This document shows, in pieces, positions 17,949-26,682 of a DNA stretch of 38,961 nt. The stretch lies in contig JAMLIM010000034.1 in assembly GCA_023954175.1 (NCBI GenBank), positions 1-38,961 on the forward strand, given 5' to 3'. Numbering within the stretch: position 1 is the first letter of the stretch; each line of letters opens with the position of its first letter. The position numbers and the translations under genes were made by a program. Below the pieces are notes generated by a model. It saw only the letters and a list, made by a program, of their open reading frames with translations. It was not told the origin of the DNA and made no database searches. The DNA comes from Rhizobacter sp. (lineage in GTDB: Bacteria > Pseudomonadota > Gammaproteobacteria > Burkholderiales > Burkholderiaceae_C).

Positions 17949-19805
17949 ATGAAGTCACGCGCCGCTCGCACTCGGCGCCGTTGGCTGTTTGCGGCGCTGC
18001 TCTGCTTGCAGCTTGTCGGTTGCGCACTGCTGGGCGACGAGAGCAAGCCTCTCACCCCCAGTGCAGCGAGCGCGGATCGACCCGAGCTCGCTTCGCCGGT
18101 CACCGCGAAGCCAGGCTGGCACTTCGAGCGGCAGGCCATCGTCGCCGCCCATCCACTTGCCGCCGACGCCGGTGCGAGCATCCTGCGCGCCGGAGGGTCG
18201 GCGCTCGACGCCTTGATCGCCGCCCAACTCGTGCTCGGCCTCGTCGAGCCGCAGTCGAGCGGCATCGGCGGAGGCGCGTTTCTGATGCTGTGGGACGGCC
18301 GCGCGGTGCAGTCGTGGGACGGGCGGGAGACGGCGCCCGCCGCCGTGACCGAAGCCCTCTTTCTCGACCGCGAAGGCCGGCCGCTGCCGTTCACGCAGGC
18401 GCTGGTCGGCGGGCGCGCGGTCGGTGTGCCGGGGGTGCTGCGCATGCTCGAAGCCGCACACCGCAAGCACGGGCGCCTGCCGTGGGCGGCCCTGTTTGCG
18501 CCCGCGATTGCGCTCGCCGAACAGGGCTTCGCGATGTCGCCGCGCCTGCACCGGCAGCTCGAAGGCGACGCCTTCCTGCGCAGCGACGCGGTGGCGTTCG
18601 CCCTCTTCTACAGCGCGGACGGCAGCGCGCGCCCCGTCGGTGCGAAGCTGCGAAACCCCGAGTACGGCGCCGTCCTGCGCGAAATCGTGGCACACGGTGC
18701 GGATGCGTTCTACCGCGGACCGACGGCGCGCGCAATCGTCGCCGCGGTGCGGAACCATCCGACCAATCCCGGGCTGCTGAGCGAGGATGACCTCGCCGGC
18801 TACGCGGCGCGCCAGCGCGACCCGCTGTGCACCGACTGGAACGCGCGCCGCGTCTGCGGCATGGGGCCACCGTCCTCGGGCTTCATTGCGATCGCGCAGA
18901 TTCTGGGCATCACCACGATCGCGACCGAGCGACTGCACGCACCGGCGCCCGTCGACGGAAAGCTGACGCCCGAGTTCCTCCACATCTACAGCGAGGCTTC
19001 ACGCCTCGCATTCGCCGACCGCAACCAGTATGTGGCCGACCCGGATTTCGTCGCCGCACCGGCCGGGCGCTGGGACAGCCTCTACGCGCCCGCGTACCTG
19101 GCCCGGCGTGCCGCGTTGATCGGCCCGCACGCGATGGGGCCGGCACGCCCCGGTGTACCCACCGGCGCCGACCTCGCGTGGGCGGCCGATCGCAGCCCGG
19201 AGCTCCCATCGACCTCGCATCTGGCCGTCGTTGACGCCTGGGGCCAGGCCGCGACCATGACGAGCAGCGTCGAGAGTCAGTTCGGTGCGCGCCTGATGGT
19301 CAACCGTGGCGTCGGGCTCGCGGGCGGCTTTCTCCTCAACCACCAGCTCACCGATTTCAGCTTCGTTGCCGAACATGACGGCCTGCCGGTGGCGAACCGG
19401 GTGCAGCCCGGCAAGCGCCCGCGTTCGAGCATGGCGCCGACGCTTGCGTTCGATCGCGCCAGCGGCACCTTCGTGATGGCGACGGGCTCGGCCGGCGGCG
19501 CGGCAATCATCCATCACACCGCCAAGGCCTTGCTCGGGGCGGCGTGGGGGCTGTCACCGCAGGCGGCCGCTGACCTGCCCAACTTCGGGCCGCTCAGCAG
19601 CGGGGGTGGGCCCTTGCTGCTCGAGACCGGCCGCTTCGACGAGGCGACGCTGGATGCGCTGACCGCGCGTGGCCACAAGCTCGGCAAGAGTGACCTGCCG
19701 AGCGGCGTGCACACCTTGATGCGCGCGCCGAATGCGGGTCCGCCAGATGGGGGCTGGCTGGCCGGCGCTGACCCGCGCCGGGAGGGTGTCGCGCGCGGCG
19801 ACTGA
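17949..19805 (+). CDS. ggt: Gamma-glutamyltransferase, predicted lipoprotein
   Basis: Hydrolyses or transfers the gamma-glutamyl group of glutathione in the periplasm; made as a precursor that cleaves itself into two chains. It has 618 residues. The signal ends in LQLVGC (Cys25), so it should be a lipoprotein, unlike the soluble E. coli enzyme. VAAHPLAADAGASILRAGGSALDA is the family start. The nucleophile and new N-terminus is Thr422 in the T-S-H-L-A-V-V-D motif. MTSSVESQFGARLMV follows, and the oxyanion region reads GSAGGAAI instead of the usual GSPGG. It is convergent with the TPR gene, 12 bases between stops. The gap before it (17847–17948) has no clear promoter. Confidence 0.93.
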   Translation: MKSRAARTRRRWLFAALLCLQLVGCALLGDESKPLTPSAASADRPELASPVTAKPGWHFERQAIVAAHPLAADAGASILRAGGSALDALIAAQLVLGLVEPQSSGIGGGAFLMLWDGRAVQSWDGRETAPAAVTEALFLDREGRPLPFTQALVGGRAVGVPGVLRMLEAAHRKHGRLPWAALFAPAIALAEQGFAMSPRLHRQLEGDAFLRSDAVAFALFYSADGSARPVGAKLRNPEYGAVLREIVAHGADAFYRGPTARAIVAAVRNHPTNPGLLSEDDLAGYAARQRDPLCTDWNARRVCGMGPPSSGFIAIAQILGITTIATERLHAPAPVDGKLTPEFLHIYSEASRLAFADRNQYVADPDFVAAPAGRWDSLYAPAYLARRAALIGPHAMGPARPGVPTGADLAWAADRSPELPSTSHLAVVDAWGQAATMTSSVESQFGARLMVNRGVGLAGGFLLNHQLTDFSFVAEHDGLPVANRVQPGKRPRSSMAPTLAFDRASGTFVMATGSAGGAAIIHHTAKALLGAAWGLSPQAAADLPNFGPLSSGGGPLLLETGRFDEATLDALTARGHKLGKSDLPSGVHTLMRAPNAGPPDGGWLAGADPRREGVARGD

Positions 19806-19817
19806 AGCCGAAGCCGG

Positions 19818-21029
19818 TCAGCCCTTGCGGCGACCCATCAGGATCCACAGGCGCGCGAGGTCGGCCGCGCCATCGGCCCCGGAGACACCGCGCAGCACGC
19901 CGGTCGCCTTGGAACTGCCGGCGAGCACCATCGCCTGGCCGAGCCGGAGCTCCGCATCCTCGGGGCGCTTGAGGCCACCCTTGGCGATGCCTTTCTCGAT
20001 CAGCTTGACGCCCTTTGCCGCCTGCCCCGACAAGGCCAGGTTGAAGCCGAAGTTGACCAGTTCGGTGCCGTTCTGGTCGGCGAGCGCATCGGCCTCCTTG
20101 GTCGAGGCCTGGGCGCGCGCCTCGTCCGCCCTGCGGATGGCAAGGTCACGCAGGCGCTTCTGACGGTCCGCCTCCGGCCCCACACCGAGCACGCCGGCGG
20201 CAAACCCCTTGTCGATCGCATTCTTCGCTTCGACGGTATAGCCGGCCTGCAGCGCGAGCTGGGTCATCTCCATGTAGTCGTTCGCGGTGCGCATGCCGCC
20301 GGTGGCGAGCATGAGGCGGTAGATATCGAGCGAGAAGCGATCGGAGAAGCCGGGCTTGCGCTGCACCCTGTCGATCAGTTCGGCCCAGTACTCCTTCTTC
20401 GGGTAGTAGGTCACGAGGCGATCGAGCGCGAGCAGGTAGGCCGCGCTCTCGGGCTGCTTGCCGGCGGCGCTCAGCAGCAGCTTCAGGCGATCCTCCGAGG
20501 GCGCCTTGCCCGCCTTCTCGTCGGCCTGGATGTCGGCCACGAGTTCCTTCGTGACACCCGCGGTGTCGCCGGACAGGAACTGCGCCTGGATCAGCAGCGT
20601 CTCCATCTGGGCGCTCTTGCCGCCCTCCTTCTCGTAGCGCTGCGCCCACTCGACCGCCTTGCCGTACTCCTTGGCCCGGTAGTAGCCGCCGGCGATGGAT
20701 TCGATGATGCGCAGCTTGTCCGACGCCGAGAGCTTGCCCGTCGCGTTGACTTCTTCGAATGCCTTGGCGGCCGTGCCCATGTCGCCGGCGCCGGACGCCG
20801 CCGCCAGACGCATGCGATCGATGAGGTAGTTCTCGTTCGCGGTCTTGTTGGGCGCTGCGTCGGCCTCGCGAACCTTCGCCAGCGCGTCCCTGTACTTGCC
20901 TGCCTTGATCAGCTGCTGGGCCGCCTGCAGCGGCGTGCCGACCACGGGCCGCACGGCGTCCTGCGCCTGCGCGGCAAATGTGAAGGAGGCGAAGGCGAGT
21001 GCAGCGGCGAAACGGAGGACTTTGATCAT
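19818..21029 (-). CDS. Periplasmic repeat (TPR-like) protein of the TonB locus
   Basis: A 403-residue exported protein with a Sec signal peptide (hydrophobic segment ~5–20, cleavage near AAQAQ|D). The rest is helical with repeats that resemble tetratricopeptide units (e.g. GTPLQAAQQLIKAGKYRDALAKVREAD near residue 31 and IAGGYYRAKEYGKAVEWAQRYEKEG near 113). It starts 4 bases after the second exbD, so it is the last gene of the TonB–ExbB–ExbD–ExbD run. Similar proteins accompany TonB systems in Xanthomonadaceae and Burkholderiales. A role as an accessory of the motor or receptor is inference from position. No enzyme motif was seen. Confidence 0.8.
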   Translation of the reverse strand: MIKVLRFAAALAFASFTFAAQAQDAVRPVVGTPLQAAQQLIKAGKYRDALAKVREADAAPNKTANENYLIDRMRLAAASGAGDMGTAAKAFEEVNATGKLSASDKLRIIESIAGGYYRAKEYGKAVEWAQRYEKEGGKSAQMETLLIQAQFLSGDTAGVTKELVADIQADEKAGKAPSEDRLKLLLSAAGKQPESAAYLLALDRLVTYYPKKEYWAELIDRVQRKPGFSDRFSLDIYRLMLATGGMRTANDYMEMTQLALQAGYTVEAKNAIDKGFAAGVLGVGPEADRQKRLRDLAIRRADEARAQASTKEADALADQNGTELVNFGFNLALSGQAAKGVKLIEKGIAKGGLKRPEDAELRLGQAMVLAGSSKATGVLRGVSGADGAADLARLWILMGRRKG

Positions 21030-21033
21030 GGGC

Positions 21034-21459
21034 CTATTTGATGAACTGCTCGTTGCCGACGATCCCGAGCTTGGTCACGCCCAGGCGCTGTGCCGCGGCC
21101 ATCACGGCCGCCACGCTCTTGTAGGCGACAAGCTTGTTGGGCCGCAGATGGACTTCGGGCTGGTCGGCCTCGGAGGCCGCCTGTATCAACTTCGCGTCGA
21201 GCGCCCGCGCGTCGGGCAGCGTCTCGCCGTTCCACAGCACCGTGCCGTCGAAATCGACGTCGATCGTCACCACCACCGGCGGCTTGGTCGGCGGCGGCGG
21301 GTTGCCGGCCGGCATGTTGAGGTTGACCGAATGCAACTGCACCGGGATCGTGATGATCAGCATGATGATCAGCACCAGCATCACGTCGATCAACGGCGTG
21401 GTGTTGATGTCCATCATCACTTCGTCTTCATTGGTACCTGAACCGAGGTTCATTGCCAT
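21034..21459 (-). CDS. ExbD-family protein, second copy of the TonB locus
   Basis: A 141-residue ExbD/TolR-type protein. The membrane segment DINTTPLIDVMLVLIIMLIITIP (about residues 18–40) holds the conserved aspartate of the proton path, and the periplasmic part ends AAVMAAAQRLGVTKLGIVGNE. It is clearly related to the neighbouring ExbD (TTPLxDVMLVL in both) but diverged over the rest, so it is an old duplication. AAGGA precedes the ATG. It lies 27 bases after the first exbD and 4 bases before the TPR gene. Two ExbD proteins next to one ExbB suggests a mixed complex. Confidence 0.92.
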   Translation of the reverse strand: MAMNLGSGTNEDEVMMDINTTPLIDVMLVLIIMLIITIPVQLHSVNLNMPAGNPPPPTKPPVVVTIDVDFDGTVLWNGETLPDARALDAKLIQAASEADQPEVHLRPNKLVAYKSVAAVMAAAQRLGVTKLGIVGNEQFIK

Positions 21460-21486
21460 GGCGGTGTCCTTCTCGTCGGGCGGCGC

Positions 21487-21915
21487 TCAGCCCTTGGCTG
21501 GCGGCTCGGTGACGAAGCTGATCTTCAGGATGCCGGCGCGCTGGCAGGCGAACACGACGCGGCCGATGGACTCGTAGCGGGCGTTCTGATCGCCCCGGAT
21601 GTGGACCTCGGGCTGCGGGTCGAGCACCGATACCTTCTTCAGCCGTTCCACGAGCACATTGCTGTCCGGCACGAGCTGCAGGTTCCAGAACACGTCGCCG
21701 TCCTTGTTGACCGAGATGTCGATGTTCTCGGGCTTGGTCTGGCGCGGCAGGTTGCTCTCGCTGGGCAGCTGCACGGCGATGGTCTGCGTGACGACCGGGA
21801 TCGTGATCAGGAAAATGATCAGGAGCACCAGCATCACGTCCACCAACGGCGTGGTGTTGATCGCGGCGCTGAGTTCGTCCTCGTCGCCGCTGTCGGAGCC
21901 GATGTTCATCGCCAT
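21487..21915 (-). CDS. ExbD-family protein, first copy of the TonB locus
   Basis: A 142-residue ExbD/TolR-type inner-membrane protein. The membrane segment INTTPLVDVMLVLLIIFLITIP (about 19–40) carries the essential aspartate (near residue 25). The periplasmic domain (ISVNKDGDVFWNLQLVPDSNVL, RGDQNARYESIGRVVFACQRAGI) fits the family. A strong ribosome site, AGGAGGAGG, lies before the ATG, suggesting high translation. It follows exbB by 34 bases and precedes the second exbD by 27 bases. Confidence 0.93.
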   Translation of the reverse strand: MAMNIGSDSGDEDELSAAINTTPLVDVMLVLLIIFLITIPVVTQTIAVQLPSESNLPRQTKPENIDISVNKDGDVFWNLQLVPDSNVLVERLKKVSVLDPQPEVHIRGDQNARYESIGRVVFACQRAGILKISFVTEPPAKG

Positions 21916-21949
21916 GGGGCTGCCTCCTCCTTTGCCTGGACGCCGCGCT

Positions 21950-22810
21950 TCAGCGCGCGACGCGCCCGCCCATCAGGATGCCGTGGACGTCGGCGCCGAA
22001 TGCGCGCACCGATTCCATCGTCACCTTGTTGCGACGCACCAGCCAGTTGTAGCCGAGCACCGCGGGCACCGCAACAGCCAGACCGATCGCGGTCATGATC
22101 AGCGCCTCACCCACCGGGCCGGCGACCTTGTCGATCGACGCCTGGCCGGCAATGCCGATCGCGGTCAGCGCGTGGTAGATGCCCCAGACCGTGCCGAACA
22201 GACCGACGAAAGGCGCGGTCGAGCCGACCGTCGCGAGCACCGCCAGGCCGTCCTGCAGCCGGCTGTTCACCTCGTCGACGCTGCGCTGCACCTTCATGCC
22301 GACCCACGTGCTGTGGTCGATGTTTTCGGTCAGCGTGCCTTCATGGTGCTCGCTCGCCTCGATGCCGGTTTCGGCGATGTAGCGAAACGCGCTGCTCTTC
22401 TTCAGCAGCTTCGCGCCCTCGACCAGCGAGTTCGCCTTGAAGAATCCCTTGCGCGCCACCTTCGCCTCGCCGGCGAGCTTGAGGCTTTCCCACAGCTTGG
22501 TGATCAGGATGTACCAGCTGCCCATCGACATGATGACGAGAATGATGAGGGTGCCGCGCGAAACGAAGTCGCCCTGCGCCCACAGCGCCGACAGACCATA
22601 CGGGTTGTCGACCACTTCCTTGGTCACGGCCGGCGGCATCGGGGGCGGCAGCGGTGCTGCGCTGGTATCGGCCGGCATCACGGCGGCAGCCGACGCGGGT
22701 TCGGCGGCCTCGCCGGGCTTGGCGTCCTGTGCGAAGGACACGGCAGGCAGCGCGGCCAGCGAAACGGCGAGCGTCAGCGCCGCGAGCTGGGAAGTCAGAC
22801 GGGTGGTCAT
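21950..22810 (-). CDS. ExbB-family proton channel with periplasmic N-terminal extension
   Basis: A 286-residue MotA/TolQ/ExbB protein. Unlike the ExbB at 13058, it has a cleavable-type signal sequence (about 1–28, ending SFAQ|D) and a Pro/Ala-rich periplasmic stretch (about 30–65) before the first membrane span (about 86–106: TLIILVIMSMGSWYILITKLW). Spans two and three lie at about 190–215 (LATVGSTAPFVGLFGTVWGIY) and 232–255. AGGAGA precedes ATG. It is transcribed between tonB and the two exbD genes. The extended N-terminus is a known subtype in Xanthomonas and related TonB systems. Confidence 0.93.
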   Translation of the reverse strand: MTTRLTSQLAALTLAVSLAALPAVSFAQDAKPGEAAEPASAAAVMPADTSAAPLPPPMPPAVTKEVVDNPYGLSALWAQGDFVSRGTLIILVIMSMGSWYILITKLWESLKLAGEAKVARKGFFKANSLVEGAKLLKKSSAFRYIAETGIEASEHHEGTLTENIDHSTWVGMKVQRSVDEVNSRLQDGLAVLATVGSTAPFVGLFGTVWGIYHALTAIGIAGQASIDKVAGPVGEALIMTAIGLAVAVPAVLGYNWLVRRNKVTMESVRAFGADVHGILMGGRVAR

Positions 22811-22904
22811 GGGAGAAGTCTCCTGGTCTTGTAACGTAGTGCGGTGGTGAATGACTGGCCGACGCTGCGCCCTCTCGCGACGCCGGTCCGGAGTGGGATT
22901 GCGA

Positions 22905-23540
22905 TCAATCGAGCTTGAAGACGAACTCCTGCGTGACGGGGCCGTCTTCGATGCAGCGGTACTGCATCATCGCGTCGCGCACGGCGTCGTCGAACACGCG
23001 CGGGGGCTCCGAACGCATGATCTCGACTTCGACGATCTTGCCGCCCTTGACCATGGCCTTGGCGATCACGCTGCCGCTGCGCCCTTCGCGGATCGCCTTG
23101 CGCGGAATCTCCGGTTGAACCTGGGTCGGGCACACCCTGCCGATCGTCTTCGGCAGCGCCTTCGGGGGCGGCGCGGGCGGCGCCGGCGGCGCCGGCGGCG
23201 CAACCGGACGGATGTCGGTCACCGGCGGCGGCGTGGAGGTGGTCGCGGAGATCACGTTTTGCACCGGCGGCGGTGTCGCGATCTGGACCTCGGGCGGCGG
23301 TATGAACGGTGGCGGCGGCGCTTCGAGCTTGGGCGGCGGCGGCAGCACGCGCTCGGGCGGCGGCGGCGGCGGCTTGATCTCCTCGATGACCTTGGTCTCG
23401 ATCGGCTGCTTGATGACGTCGACGATCTTCTTGCCAAGCCCGGTCACGAGCGCGTAGACCAGCGCGACGTGAAACACGATGACCAACGTGATGCCCAGAA
23501 GATGCTTCTGGGGCTGCGGCTGGCGCGACGAAAAGTCCAT
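22905..23540 (-). CDS. tonB: TonB energy-transducing protein
   Basis: Links the proton-driven ExbB–ExbD motor to outer-membrane receptors. It has 211 residues from ATG 23540. The single membrane span (about 14–34) includes His24, matching the conserved TonB membrane histidine. A long proline-rich rod covers about 57–128, and the TonB C-terminal domain 135–211 contains QPEIPRKAIREGRSGSVIAKAMVKGGKIVEVEIMRSEPPRVFDDAV. Two cysteines (VCPTQ near 137, YRC near 195) are unusual and could form a disulphide. It is 94 bases upstream of exbB and separated from the receptor gene by a hairpin region. The longer frame upstream of ATG 23540 is not family-like. Confidence 0.95.
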   Translation of the reverse strand: MDFSSRQPQPQKHLLGITLVIVFHVALVYALVTGLGKKIVDVIKQPIETKVIEEIKPPPPPPERVLPPPPKLEAPPPPFIPPPEVQIATPPPVQNVISATTSTPPPVTDIRPVAPPAPPAPPAPPPKALPKTIGRVCPTQVQPEIPRKAIREGRSGSVIAKAMVKGGKIVEVEIMRSEPPRVFDDAVRDAMMQYRCIEDGPVTQEFVFKLD

Positions 23541-23581
23541 GTTCCGGTGGCCTCGGCGGGGGAGTGGTCGGGCGAGGTTAA

Positions 23582-23614
23582 CAAAAATGCCCGCCGGCTT
23601 GTGGCCAGCGGGCA
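23582..23614 (-). terminator. Rho-independent terminator after the TonB-dependent receptor
   Basis: On the minus strand TGCCCGC (23614–23608) pairs with GCGGGCA (23594–23588) and is followed by TTTTT (23587–23583). It lies downstream of the receptor stop (23723) and upstream of tonB (start 23540), so it should end or weaken the receptor transcript before tonB. The 7-bp stem with a 13-base loop is modest but the U-tract is real. Confidence 0.6.
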
Positions 23615-23669
23615 CAGTCAGTCTGACGCGAATTTTACAGCATTCGCCTGGCAGTCACCCCGGGGGAAC

Positions 23670-23695
23670 CCGGTGCGAAACGAATTTCGCACCGG
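23670..23695 (-). terminator. Perfect 11-bp hairpin after the receptor stop codon
   Basis: CCGGTGCGAAA (23670–23680) and TTTCGCACCGG (23685–23695) pair perfectly around a CGAA loop. It starts 27 bases after the receptor stop on the minus strand. No U-tract follows on either strand, so by itself it is more likely a 3'-end stabilising structure than a terminator; a U-tract terminator follows ~60 bases later. Confidence 0.55.
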
Positions 23696-23722
23696 CCCTT
23701 GGCAAGCTGCCGTGTCAAGCTA

Positions 23723-26401
23723 TCAGTAGCTGTAGGTACCGCGCAGCAGGAAGGCGCGGCCGACCGGATCGCCGTAGCGATAGTCGTAACCAACCTGGAA
23801 GCCGTCACCCTGGTTCGAGAACGGCGGTGCGCGGTCGAACAGGTTGGTGACACCCGCGGTGATCGCAAGGCCCTTATAGCCGGCCCAGGTCACCGCAAGA
23901 TCCCAGACGTTGTTGCCGGAGACGATGTTGCCCTGATCGTTGGCGTTCTGGTCGGTGTAGCTGCTCGTGTAGCGGTTGACCAGGCCGGCCGACCACGCCG
24001 CCTTCTGCCAGTTGAAGGCCATCATCTGGCGATAGCGGGCAACCGGGAGGCCGTTGAAGTAGTTGCCGAGGTTGTCGTAGTACGCGCCACCATTCTCGAG
24101 TTGGTACTCGTACTCCATCACGTACGTGCCGCGATAGTTGATGCCGAAGCGCCCCCAGTCGCTCACCGCGCTCTGCCAACCAGCCTGCAGGTCGAAACCG
24201 CTGGTCTTGTAGGTTCCGAGGTTGGTCGTCGTATTGACGATGTAGGCCAGCGTGTTCGGGCTGGCGCCGCCGCCGCAGGTCGCGTTGAGCTTGAGTTGCT
24301 CGGCCGGCGAGAGGTTGCCGCAGCGCGCGAAGTTCGCCGCGTACTTGCCCGGGTTGTCGAAGATGACCTCCTCACCGATCGGGCCGATCGAATCGTCAAC
24401 CACGTAGTTCCAGTAGTCGACGCCCAAGGTCCAGGCCTGGGTCGGCTGGAACAGGACGCCGATCGTCCAGGCGGTGGAGGTCTCGGACTTCAGATTCTTG
24501 TTGCCGCCCTGCTGCTGCTGGAACTGCTGTCCGCAGTCGCGCGACTGCACACCGCCGATCGCGGTCAGCGCCGTGCCGTTCGGGCACAGCAACGGGTCGT
24601 TGTAGGGGTTCCCGGTGTACGTGATCGAGTTCGGCGCATAGACGTCATACAGCGTCGGCGCGCGGAAGCCCGTGTTGTACGAACCGCGAACCAGGACCTG
24701 CTGCGTCGGCTGCCAACGGAGCGCGACCTTCGGGTTCCAAGTGCTGCCCACGTCGCTGTAGTCATCGTAGCGCAACGCAAGGTTGAGCTCCAACTCCTTC
24801 ATCAGCGGCATGTTCAACTCGGCGTAGATCGCGTTGTCACGACGATCACCGCTCGAATCTTCGGCCAGTTCGAGGCCCGAGCTTGCGGCCTGCCGGATCA
24901 GGGTGAAGTTGTTGTTGTAGCTTGCCTCGTCCTTCAGGAAGTCAACGCCGACCGCCAGCATCATCGGGCCGGCGGGCATCTTGTAGACCTCACCGCTGAC
25001 GACTGCCGTGAGTTCCTTGAGCGTGCCCTCGGAGTCCTGCACCTGGCCCTTGACCTGCGCGGCCTGCAGATAGGCCAAGGCATCGGCCGTCTGATTGGCG
25101 AATGGGTTCAGGAAAGGCGCGCCGTTGTTGCCCAGCAGACCGTCACGCACCTTCTGGCTGCTGACATAGCCGCCCGTGAAGGTGTTCGTGACATCGGCCT
25201 TGGATTGCAGCGCGGTGACGTTGTAGTCCCAGCCCTTGTAGGTGCCGTCCCAGGCGAGCATCCAGCGGTTGGTGCTGTTCTCGAACTCGGAGGCGCGGCC
25301 CTTCAGTTCGGTCTGACGCCAGCCAAGATTGATCGGCTGGCTCCGGTCGAGCGCCGGATTGACCGGGTAGAACGGGTTGTTCGAGGTCATATTCAGCCCC
25401 GTCAGCGGCGTCGGCGAGATCGACGACTTGACCGTGTTGTCGGCCTGCAGGTACTCGAGCGAGATCGTGTTGTCCTTGTTGACCGCGTACGAACCCTTGG
25501 CGATATACGACCACTGCTCCTGCTCGGGGATGATGTCGATGAACGGCACGTAGTCGAAACGGCAGATGCCTCCCGACGGAATCGAGTTCGGCGGCGCGCA
25601 GTTCGGCAGGCTCGGGTTGTAGGTGGGACCACCCTGGTTGTAGTTGGCCGGGAAGCTCGTGCCGCTGGTCTTGTTCACGCCCTTCTCGGGAATGTAGGAC
25701 GTCTTCGCGAATTCGCGTGCCGTCGCGCCCAAGGGCTCCTGCTTCGAGTAGGAGATGCCACCGAAGATGTTGAACTTCTGATCCGCCAGCGAACCGTAGC
25801 CGCCGGTGATGCTGGCGGTGTACTTCTCGCCGCCGCCCGACGCCTCCGGCCAGTTGCCGGACGCCGAGGCGCTGATGCCGGAATACTCCTTGCGGGTGAT
25901 GAAGTTGACCACGCCGGCGATCGCGTCCGAACCGTAGATGGCCGACGCGCCGTCGGTCAGCACTTCGATGCGCTCGACCGCACCGAACGGGATCGCGTTC
26001 AAGTCGACCGCTGCGGCAAGGTAGGGGTTGTTCACCATGCGCTTGCCGTTGACCAGCACCAGGGTGCGCGAGTCACCCAGGCCGCGCAGGTCGGCAAACG
26101 ACGCGCCACCGGTCGAGGCGCCCACCGAGGTTGTCGTCGGCGTCGAGGACTGGTTGGCCGAGACGAAGCTCAGCGCTTCCTGGGCGTTGGTGACGCCGGC
26201 CTTGGCCAGATCGTCGGCCTTGAGGACCTGCACCGGCAACGCCGCTTCGGCAGCCAGGCGCTTGATCGACGAACCTGTGACTTCGACGCGGTCGAGTTGC
26301 GTGGCCTGCGCATCCTGCGCATGTGCCGGCAACACGCTCAGCGCCAGGCTGCCGCCAAAGGCAAGCAGCAGACCCTTGCAAAGTTTGGTCTTCTTGAACA
26401 T
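23723..26401 (-). CDS. TonB-dependent outer-membrane receptor
   Basis: A 892-residue TonB-dependent receptor. Signal peptide 1–28 (SVLPAHA|Q), a TonB-box-like region LDRVEVTG near 36–43, plug domain to about 170 (VQVLKADDLAKAGVTNAQEALSF, LRGLGDSRTLVLVNGKRM, IERIEVLTDGASAIYGSDAIAGVVNFIT), then the 22-strand barrel. The C-terminus ends FLLRGTYSY with the terminal aromatic required for outer-membrane insertion, and carries FDRAPPFSNQ...YGDPVGR. This 'N-rich' type is common in Xanthomonas, Caulobacter and Burkholderiales and typically binds carbohydrates, peptides or other organics; the substrate is unknown. GGAG lies five bases before ATG. It is the first gene of the TonB locus and looks richer in AT/Asn codons than its neighbours. 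Confidence 0.95.
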   Translation of the reverse strand: MFKKTKLCKGLLLAFGGSLALSVLPAHAQDAQATQLDRVEVTGSSIKRLAAEAALPVQVLKADDLAKAGVTNAQEALSFVSANQSSTPTTTSVGASTGGASFADLRGLGDSRTLVLVNGKRMVNNPYLAAAVDLNAIPFGAVERIEVLTDGASAIYGSDAIAGVVNFITRKEYSGISASASGNWPEASGGGEKYTASITGGYGSLADQKFNIFGGISYSKQEPLGATAREFAKTSYIPEKGVNKTSGTSFPANYNQGGPTYNPSLPNCAPPNSIPSGGICRFDYVPFIDIIPEQEQWSYIAKGSYAVNKDNTISLEYLQADNTVKSSISPTPLTGLNMTSNNPFYPVNPALDRSQPINLGWRQTELKGRASEFENSTNRWMLAWDGTYKGWDYNVTALQSKADVTNTFTGGYVSSQKVRDGLLGNNGAPFLNPFANQTADALAYLQAAQVKGQVQDSEGTLKELTAVVSGEVYKMPAGPMMLAVGVDFLKDEASYNNNFTLIRQAASSGLELAEDSSGDRRDNAIYAELNMPLMKELELNLALRYDDYSDVGSTWNPKVALRWQPTQQVLVRGSYNTGFRAPTLYDVYAPNSITYTGNPYNDPLLCPNGTALTAIGGVQSRDCGQQFQQQQGGNKNLKSETSTAWTIGVLFQPTQAWTLGVDYWNYVVDDSIGPIGEEVIFDNPGKYAANFARCGNLSPAEQLKLNATCGGGASPNTLAYIVNTTTNLGTYKTSGFDLQAGWQSAVSDWGRFGINYRGTYVMEYEYQLENGGAYYDNLGNYFNGLPVARYRQMMAFNWQKAAWSAGLVNRYTSSYTDQNANDQGNIVSGNNVWDLAVTWAGYKGLAITAGVTNLFDRAPPFSNQGDGFQVGYDYRYGDPVGRAFLLRGTYSY

Positions 26402-26459
26402 GAGGACTCCTGAATGGACGGGAAGGTTGATCGATTGACCCAGGTGCGTGGTCTTGAGC

Positions 26460-26478
26460 GTCGGCTTTGTAAGCCGAC
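26460..26478 (-). promoter_or_regulatory. 8-bp hairpin in the receptor 5' leader
   Basis: GTCGGCTT (26460–26467) and AAGCCGAC (26471–26478) form a perfect 8-bp stem with a 3-base loop, about 58 bases upstream of the receptor start. It is likely to be in the 5' untranslated RNA. No T-run follows, so it is not an obvious terminator. Confidence 0.4.
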
Positions 26479-26682
26479 TGTTTCCGGACCTCGAAACCTT
26501 GTGGCGGAATTGTCAAGGAACGAAATTCGCGCCCCGCTAGGGAAATCCTTGAGGCCTCAGGGCCGCGACCGCGCCGGCAACAGCGCGCGAAACAGGAGAT
26601 TTCTCGCAAAGCCTCTATTCATGCGGGTTTGCGGACACATCGCTGCACGGGGTCAACCCTGGCGGAAGGCACAACTGGCCGC

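Noticed and set aside
23699-26413. A 904-codon plus-strand open frame antisense to the TonB receptor
   Set aside because: It is Arg/Val/Ala-rich with no domain, and mirrors the receptor in a GC-rich background; the minus-strand protein has a full plug and barrel.
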